A stretch of 18,811 bases of DNA from FEN-680 sp036781505 (GTDB taxonomy: Bacteria; Actinomycetota; Geothermincolia; Fen-727; Anoxymicrobiaceae): NCBI GenBank assembly GCA_036781505.1, contig DAIQAV010000023.1, positions 1 through 18,811 on the forward strand. Direction: 5' to 3'. Shown here piece by piece: positions 14,157 through 18,811 of this stretch. The first letter of the stretch is position 1, and each line of letters opens with the position of its first letter. Made by a program: the position numbers and the translations under genes. Under the pieces are notes generated by a model. That model was not told the DNA's origin. It did no database searches and was given only the letters and a program-made list of their open reading frames with translations.

Positions 14157-14169
14157 ACACCAAACGCAA
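14141..14169 (-). promoter_or_regulatory. Probable promoter of the TrmB-like gene
   Basis: On the minus strand TTGCGT (14169-14164) and TATAGT (14146-14141) are 17 bases apart. The -10 is good; the -35 keeps only the TTG. The -10 sits within the operator, facing the kdd promoter, so the two transcripts overlap at their 5' ends. The leader to TTG 14055 would be about 79 bases. Confidence 0.45.
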
Positions 14170-14220
14170 GCTTCGGTGCTAAGTCGACGCTTGAGTTTTC
14201 GCGAGCAAGGGGAATCCGAG

Positions 14221-15273
14221 ATGGTGAGAATGCTCAACAGCGACGGCAATGTGTTCGGCGCGCATCGGGTTCTGGAACCCGTGGGCGCCCTGCCTCAGGC
14301 GGCGTTGAAGCTCGACAACGACGTCGATGTGCTCTGGAGGAACGAGATCCTCGTCGACGTTTCCGCCCTCAACATCGACTCCGCCAGCTTCACACAGCTC
14401 TGGCGGGCTGCGGGAGGGGACAAGGTCAGGCTGGCCTCCATGATACTGGAGATAGTCGACAGGCACGGCAAGCTCGTGAACCCCGATACCGGTTCGGGGG
14501 GCATATTCACGGGCACGGTGCTGGCCATCGGCGATACGCTCGAGGGCCGCGCGTGGGTGGGCGAGGAGATCACCTCACTGGTCTCCCTCACGCTCACACC
14601 GCTCAAGATAACCAGGATCAAGGAGATCGACGAGACCACTGACCGTGTCGAGGTCGAAGCCCGCGCGGTCCTCTTCGAGGCGGGACAGTTCATCGAGGCG
14701 CCGACCGATATCCCCGCACCGCTGGCGCTCGCCGTGCTCGACGTGTGCGGCGCCCCCGCCCGCACTGCCGAGATGGTCCGGCCGGGAGACACGGTGGCGA
14801 TCATCGGCGCAGGCGGCAAGGCGGGGATGCTCAGCGCGCAGGTCGCGCGTGAAAAGGTCGGCGCGGCCGGCATGCTCATCGGCATCGATCACCCGGATGG
14901 GAACCTGGGCCTGCTGGAGTTGCTCGGGCTCTGCGACGAGCATCTTGCGCTGGATGCGACCGACGCGCTGGCGGTAAATGAGGGCGTCGCGCAGGTCACC
15001 GCCGGGCGTATGGCCAACATCGTAATCAATTGCGTCAATGTACCAGACACGGAGATGGCATCGATACTGGCTTGCGCCGAAGGTGGCCGGGTCTACTTCT
15101 TCGGCATGGCGACCTCGTTCGCGAAGGCCGCGCTCGGAGCCGAGGGAGTGGCACGCGATGTGCAGATGACCATCGGAAACGGTTTTTCGCGCGCACACGC
15201 CGAGTGCGCCCTGGACCTGATGCGAAAGCACCCGGAGCTTCGCGCGCTCTACGAGAAGATCTACACGGGTTAG
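14221..15273 (+). CDS. kdd: L-erythro-3,5-diaminohexanoate dehydrogenase
   Basis: The 350-residue protein matches Kdd along its length. Kdd oxidatively deaminates L-erythro-3,5-diaminohexanoate to 5-amino-3-oxohexanoate with NAD(P)+ in lysine fermentation. Diagnostic stretches are FGAHRVLEPVGALPQ (12-26), ALNIDSASFTQL (49-60), NPDTGSGG (87-94), TLTPLKI (124-130), the dinucleotide site IIGAGGKAG (194-202), and INCVNVPDTEMASIL with YFFGMATSFAKAALGAEGV. These closely resemble the fusobacterial and clostridial enzymes as I recall them. The ATG at 14221 follows AAGGGGAA; a GTG at 14176 would add 15 residues without a ribosome site. kamA follows after 9 bases, so the two are an operon with a shared TrmB-controlled promoter. 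Confidence 0.9.
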   Translation: MVRMLNSDGNVFGAHRVLEPVGALPQAALKLDNDVDVLWRNEILVDVSALNIDSASFTQLWRAAGGDKVRLASMILEIVDRHGKLVNPDTGSGGIFTGTVLAIGDTLEGRAWVGEEITSLVSLTLTPLKITRIKEIDETTDRVEVEARAVLFEAGQFIEAPTDIPAPLALAVLDVCGAPARTAEMVRPGDTVAIIGAGGKAGMLSAQVAREKVGAAGMLIGIDHPDGNLGLLELLGLCDEHLALDATDALAVNEGVAQVTAGRMANIVINCVNVPDTEMASILACAEGGRVYFFGMATSFAKAALGAEGVARDVQMTIGNGFSRAHAECALDLMRKHPELRALYEKIYTG

Positions 15274-15282
15274 GAGCAGGAC

Positions 15283-16506
15283 GTGAAGAAGTACGAGAGC
15301 GTCGACTACAAACGGATCCCGATGTTCGCCGGCGTCACTGCCGAGCAGTGGAACGACTGGCACTGGCAGGTCGCCAACGTGATCACGGACACCGAAGCCC
15401 TCTCACGGGTCATAGACATGCGCGAGGACGAAAAAACGGAACTGGAGCGGTGTCTGCAGCGCTTCCGCATGGCAATAACGCCTTACTACGCGGCCCTCAT
15501 CGACGACAAGCACCCGCTTTGCTCGATCAGGTTGCAGTCGGTCCCGAGCGCGAGCGAGCTCCAGGAATGCGACGCTGACCTGGCCGACCCCCTCTTCGAG
15601 GACGTCGACTCGCCGGTGCCGGGACTCACCCACCGTTACCCTGACAGGGTGTTGTTCCTGGTGACCAACCGGTGCTCTATGTACTGCAGGCACTGCACGC
15701 GCCGCCGCATGGTAGGCTTCGAGGACCGGCACCTGACCGCGGTGCAGCTCGACGCCTGCATCGGCTACATCGCGCGCCACCCGGAGATCAGGGACGTCCT
15801 GCTGTCGGGTGGTGACCCGCTGGTGCTCCCGGACGGCAGGCTGGAGTCGATACTGGCCAGGCTTCGCGGGATAGAGCACGTCGAGATAATCAGGATCGGC
15901 ACCCGGATGCCGGTGGTCCTTCCCATGCGCATCACCGACGAGCTGGTGGAGATGCTGCGCAAGTACCAGCCGATCTACGTGAACACGCACTTCAACCATT
16001 ACCGCGAGATAACCGCAGAGGCGAAGGAGGCCTGCGAGAGGCTCGCCGACGGCGGCTTCCCGCTGGGAAATCAGAGTGTGCTGCTGCGCGACGTCAACGA
16101 CTGCCCGCGCATCATGAAGAAGCTGGTGCAGGAGCTTTTGGCCATCCGCGTGAAGCCCTACTACCTCTACCAGTGCGACCTTTCGCAGGGTATCGGGCAC
16201 TTCCGCACGTCCGTCGCCCGCGGCATGGAGATCATAGAAAACCTGCGCGGCCACACCAGCGGGCTCGCCGTCCCCACCTTCGTGGTCGACGCGCCTGGAG
16301 GCGGAGGCAAGATCCCCGTGATGCCGAACTACCTGCTCTCGTACTCGGACAAGCGGATCATCCTCCGCAACTACGAGGGCGAGATAACCACTTACACGCA
16401 GCCTGAGAACATCTACTCGGATTGCTGGTGCGAGCTGTGCCGCGAGGATCGCTACGAATCAAATTCGATCCTGCGTGAATCGACTTTCATGCCCCCGAGC
16501 GCGTAG
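15283..16506 (+). CDS. kamA: L-lysine 2,3-aminomutase
   Basis: This 407-residue radical SAM/PLP enzyme moves the 2-amino group of L-lysine to C3, giving beta-lysine. The cluster cysteines are C131, C135 and C138 in CSMYCRHC, and the PLP lysine is K343 in GGGKIPVMPNY. The two acids that grip the substrate epsilon-amino group in the clostridial enzyme match D299 (YQCDLSQG) and D336 (VVDAPGGG). The zinc cysteines match C274 and the C-terminal C381, C383 and C386 (CWCELC), absent from the shorter EpmB paralogs. It is therefore a true KamA rather than the EF-P modification enzyme. The GTG start at 15283 follows TAGGAGCAGG. There is no ablB acetyltransferase next to it, which argues against acetyl-beta-lysine osmolyte synthesis, while kdd upstream points to lysine fermentation. 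Confidence 0.93.
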   Translation: MKKYESVDYKRIPMFAGVTAEQWNDWHWQVANVITDTEALSRVIDMREDEKTELERCLQRFRMAITPYYAALIDDKHPLCSIRLQSVPSASELQECDADLADPLFEDVDSPVPGLTHRYPDRVLFLVTNRCSMYCRHCTRRRMVGFEDRHLTAVQLDACIGYIARHPEIRDVLLSGGDPLVLPDGRLESILARLRGIEHVEIIRIGTRMPVVLPMRITDELVEMLRKYQPIYVNTHFNHYREITAEAKEACERLADGGFPLGNQSVLLRDVNDCPRIMKKLVQELLAIRVKPYYLYQCDLSQGIGHFRTSVARGMEIIENLRGHTSGLAVPTFVVDAPGGGGKIPVMPNYLLSYSDKRIILRNYEGEITTYTQPENIYSDCWCELCREDRYESNSILRESTFMPPSA

Positions 16507-16539
16507 ATGGTATAGAGAGAAACAGCGCCCGGACGATCC

Positions 16540-16556
16540 CCTCGCTACCGGCGAGG
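16540..16556. terminator. GC hairpin between convergent kamA and amidohydrolase genes
   Basis: CCTCGC-TACCG-GCGAGG forms a 6-bp stem with a 5-base loop over the TAG stop (16547-16545) of the amidohydrolase, 34 bases after the kamA stop. No T-run follows on either strand, so intrinsic termination is uncertain. Confidence 0.3.
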
Positions 16557-18176
16557 CGCGATACCAGTTCCGCCGCTCGCGTCTGGTGCCTGGAAGCAGG
16601 TCTCCCCGCCGGCGATCGTGCGCAGGACCTTGATGTCCGAGATGCGATCAGCCGCAACGTCGACCGGGTTCGCGTCGAGCAGCACCATGTCCGCGCGCTT
16701 GCCCGGCGATATGCTCCCGCGCACTTCCTCCTGGTGCTGCGCGTAGGCCGCGTCCAGCGTGTATATCCTGACCGCCTCGGCCGCGGTCAAGCACTCCTGC
16801 GTCTCGAAGCCGTCGCGGGTCACGCAGCAGTGGATCGCGCTCAGTACGTCGGTGGACTCCACCGGCGCGTCCGAGGAGCCGGCGAGCCGCACCCCGGCGT
16901 CGAGCATGGAGCGGAACGGATAGGTCATCCGGACCCGCTCTCCCAGCCTCTCTCCCAGCCATTCCTTCTCTGTCTGCACGTACAGCGGCGTCACTGCGGC
17001 GACGACCCCGAGCCGCGCCATGTCCTCGATGAGCCGCTCGTCCAGCACCGAGGCGTGCTCCAGCCTGTGCCGCGCGTCGGCGCGCGGGTGCTCGCGCTGC
17101 AGGCGCCCATAAAGGTCAACGACGGTGCGGTTGGCGGCGTCGCCGATCGCGTGAGTCGCTATCTGCAATCCCAGGTTGTGCGCCGCCACCATGCGTCGGT
17201 AAAGCTCGGCTTCGTCGTAGATGAGGAAGCCGACGTTGTCGGGCGCGTCACTGAACGGGCGGCTCATGAAGGCGGTGCGCGAGCCCAGGCTGCCGTCCGC
17301 GAAGATCTTCATCGCGCCGACCCGGTGCCCGGCTCCCCCCGGTTGCTCCAGCGGCGTCCGCCTGGCCTCCACGATCTTTTCGATGTCGCGTGCGATGAGC
17401 ATGCCGAAAACTGTCTGGGGCATGCCGTCCAGCAGCAGTTGCATAGCCACGAGGTCGAGCGTGCCCTGCTCGCCCCCCGGCCCTTCCGCGTCGGTCTGCA
17501 GCACCGCGCCGAGTGACGTGATCCCGCGCGCCGCAAGCCTGTCGAACGTGTTACGCGCGCTCTCGAGGAACACCGGGATATCCGGCGGCGGCATCAGCGA
17601 CAGGACGACCTGTGCCGCGGCCTCTCGGAACGGCCCCGCGGGGTAACCGTCCGGCTCCCGGTCGATGAAACCACCGGGAGGGTCGCCAGTGGAGGCGTCG
17701 ACACCGCTGGCCTCGATCGCGGCGGTGTTCGCGATGAGCATGTGACCGTCGTAGCGGACGATGACGGCCGGCCGGCCCCCGACCGCCCGGTCTATCTCCT
17801 GCCTGCCGGGCATTCGCTTCTCGGCCAGCTTCTGGTCGTCGAAGTCCAGGCCGAGGACCCATGCGCCCTCGCCCGCCTCCGCCGCCGACTCGCTCAGGAT
17901 GTCCTGCACGTCAGCTATCGAGCGGGCCTTGCCCAGCGCCGCGTTCATCTCGAAGAAGGCGAGCATCACCGGGTGGATGTGCGTGTCGATGAAGCCGGGC
18001 AGCAGCGCCCCTCCACCGAGGTCGACCTCCTCGTGCCCGGTACCCAGCGCCGCGCGGCACTCCTCGACGAAGCCGACCGCCACGATCTCCTCGCCCCGCA
18101 CCGCGACCGCCTCGGCCCTGGGGCGCGACGCGTCGACGGTGTAGACCTCGCAGTTGTGATAGAGACGCTCCGCCAT
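16545..18176 (-). CDS. YtcJ-like metal-dependent amidohydrolase (amidohydrolase 3 family)
   Basis: The 543-residue protein has the amidohydrolase-superfamily TIM barrel flanked by a beta-sandwich. The metal motif HxH is DTHIHP (64-69, His66/His68). FADGSLGSRTAF is the signature of YtcJ-type enzymes, and ATHAIGDAANR and HRLEHASV carry the further metal-ligand histidines. The catalytic Asp is in GSSDAPVES. The C-terminal SISPGKRADMVLLDANP is the usual sandwich return. No signal peptide is evident. The ATG at 18176 follows GGGGAAA. Relatives hydrolyse amide or cyclic-imide bonds on varied substrates, and none can be named here. It is convergent with kamA (38 bases between stops) and lies after the PEBP gene on the same strand, with a repeat-bearing gap between them. 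Confidence 0.9.
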   Translation of the reverse strand: MAERLYHNCEVYTVDASRPRAEAVAVRGEEIVAVGFVEECRAALGTGHEEVDLGGGALLPGFIDTHIHPVMLAFFEMNAALGKARSIADVQDILSESAAEAGEGAWVLGLDFDDQKLAEKRMPGRQEIDRAVGGRPAVIVRYDGHMLIANTAAIEASGVDASTGDPPGGFIDREPDGYPAGPFREAAAQVVLSLMPPPDIPVFLESARNTFDRLAARGITSLGAVLQTDAEGPGGEQGTLDLVAMQLLLDGMPQTVFGMLIARDIEKIVEARRTPLEQPGGAGHRVGAMKIFADGSLGSRTAFMSRPFSDAPDNVGFLIYDEAELYRRMVAAHNLGLQIATHAIGDAANRTVVDLYGRLQREHPRADARHRLEHASVLDERLIEDMARLGVVAAVTPLYVQTEKEWLGERLGERVRMTYPFRSMLDAGVRLAGSSDAPVESTDVLSAIHCCVTRDGFETQECLTAAEAVRIYTLDAAYAQHQEEVRGSISPGKRADMVLLDANPVDVAADRISDIKVLRTIAGGETCFQAPDASGGTGIAPRR

Positions 18177-18221
18177 TTTCCCCGCTTGTCCTTACAGTGT
18201 CGGTGTTTCAACAGCCAACCG

Positions 18222-18251
18222 ATATTAGATGGAAAACGCGAGAGCGGTAAA
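18222..18251 (-). promoter_or_regulatory. Possible promoter of the amidohydrolase gene
   Basis: On the minus strand TTTACC (18251-18246) and TAATAT (18227-18222) are 18 bases apart; each matches consensus at 4 of 6 positions. This is the most AT-rich stretch of the gap. Weak evidence. Confidence 0.3.
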
Positions 18252-18280
18252 GCAAAATGCACCACTGGGGTCAGGCGCCG
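18252..18280. repeat. 23-base direct repeat, copy B, with a deleted palindrome
   Basis: Positions 18258-18280 are identical to 9216-9238. The preceding GCAAAA (18252-18257) equals 9192-9197. Compared with the 9.2-kb locus, exactly 18 bases (9198-9215), comprising most of the GGGGACAGTCCCC palindrome, are missing. The copy lies between two leftward genes. Confidence 0.8.
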
Positions 18281-18315
18281 GCTGTGCATCTACCAAGCTG
18301 TCTGCCGCCGACGCG

Positions 18316-18756
18316 TCAGTCCCGGGAGTAGAGACCGACCAGCTCAGCGGTGTCGATGATGTGCGCCTTGACCCTGTGCATCAACTGGTCGGCTGTGATG
18401 AACGGCGGCAGGTCGAGCGCGGTGTCCAGAGCGTACAGCCTGAAGAAGTACCTGTGCGTGCCCGACGGCGGGCAGGGCCCGGCGTAGCCGCTCTTCCCGG
18501 TGGAAGTCACGGCCTGGATAGACTCGGGAGGCACTTGCCCCTCCGGTATCTTCTGGATCCGCGGGTCTATGTTGAACACGACCCAGTGCACGAAGTCGCC
18601 CTTCGGCGCGTCAGGGTCGTCGACCACCAGGACCAGGCTCTCGGCTTTGTCCGGCACGTCACCGATCTCGAGCGCAGGATTGACGCTCTCGCCGTCGCAG
18701 GTGAACCTGGCCGGGATCTCTTCGAAGTTCGCGAACTCCGGACTGGACAGCTTCAA
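18316..18756 (-). CDS. PEBP / YbhB-YbcL family (Raf kinase inhibitor-like) protein
   Basis: The 146-residue protein is a complete phosphatidylethanolamine-binding-protein fold of the bacterial YbhB/YbcL type. The two ligand-pocket signatures are present: DPDAP (47-51) followed by FVHWVVFNI (55-63), and GPCPPSGTHRYFFRLYALD (93-111). There is no signal peptide, so it should be cytosolic like YbhB. The biological role of this family in bacteria is poorly defined. The start is a TTG at 18756, supported by AGGAGG (18770-18765) 8 bases upstream; no ATG is available nearby. The 55 bases from here to the right edge show no other feature. The gene may be read through into the amidohydrolase gene across the 139-base gap. 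Confidence 0.92.
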   Translation of the reverse strand: MKLSSPEFANFEEIPARFTCDGESVNPALEIGDVPDKAESLVLVVDDPDAPKGDFVHWVVFNIDPRIQKIPEGQVPPESIQAVTSTGKSGYAGPCPPSGTHRYFFRLYALDTALDLPPFITADQLMHRVKAHIIDTAELVGLYSRD

Positions 18757-18811
18757 TGTCGTCGCCTCCTTGCTTTCACGCGCCGCCCCCCACGGTCGCG
18801 GCCTGCTGTCG

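Noticed and set aside
14056..14169. N-terminal extension of the TrmB-like protein up to TTG 14169
   Set aside because: The extra 38 codons would be read through the promoter and operator. The family does not need them, and TTG 14055 has a GAGGAG ribosome site.
15283..16506. EF-P lysine modification enzyme (EpmB) rather than lysine 2,3-aminomutase
   Set aside because: The protein has the C-terminal zinc-cysteine segment, both substrate-binding acids and kdd next to it, all pointing to KamA. No efp or epmA gene is nearby.

Overview
This is a GC-rich (roughly two-thirds G+C by eye), densely coded bacterial stretch with 18 supportable protein genes, one of them cut by the left edge. No rRNA, tRNA, CRISPR array, integrase or transposase gene was seen. 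The P-type ATPase closely resembles the actinobacterial CtpE calcium pump. A lysine 2,3-aminomutase sits beside a 3,5-diaminohexanoate dehydrogenase, which is fermentation chemistry. My inference is a high-GC actinobacterial lineage with anaerobic metabolism, probably environmental. The taxonomy is not proven by the sequence.

Layout. Positions 1-1531 hold a fragment of a Ser/Gly pentad-repeat protein, a small GyrI-like effector-binding protein and a three-helix membrane protein. Positions 1538-5291 hold a leftward pair (alpha/beta hydrolase, then a CrtI-like FAD oxidoreductase) and a divergent acetoacetate decarboxylase-superfamily enzyme. Positions 5288-6703 hold two GNAT acetyltransferases pointing away from each other across a 321-base regulatory gap, followed by the leftward CtpE-like ATPase (6706-9132). 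Positions 9339-13095 form a tight four-gene rightward operon: a CrtC/AttH lipocalin-like protein, a LarA-family nickel racemase/epimerase, and the small (SAF) and large subunits of a split UxaA/GarD/SuyAB-type lyase. Positions 13210-16506 hold a TrmB-family regulator divergent from kdd-kamA; two overlapping promoters there share one 24-bp near-palindromic operator. Positions 16545-18756 hold a YtcJ-like amidohydrolase and a PEBP/YbhB-like protein, both leftward.

How the genes may work together. The LarA/UxaA operon looks like a catabolic unit in which a 2-hydroxy-acid is epimerised and then dehydrated or cleaved; its substrate is unknown. The kdd-kamA pair supplies two steps of beta-lysine fermentation. 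The intermediate steps (kamDE, kce, kal) are absent from the window.

The intergenic DNA carries a family of short palindromic repeats sharing the core GGGG(A/T)CAG. One forms a perfect 33-bp inverted repeat that fills the gap between two convergent genes. Another supplies the last codons and the stop of the hydrolase gene. Two further copies differ by a clean 18-base loss of a palindrome.
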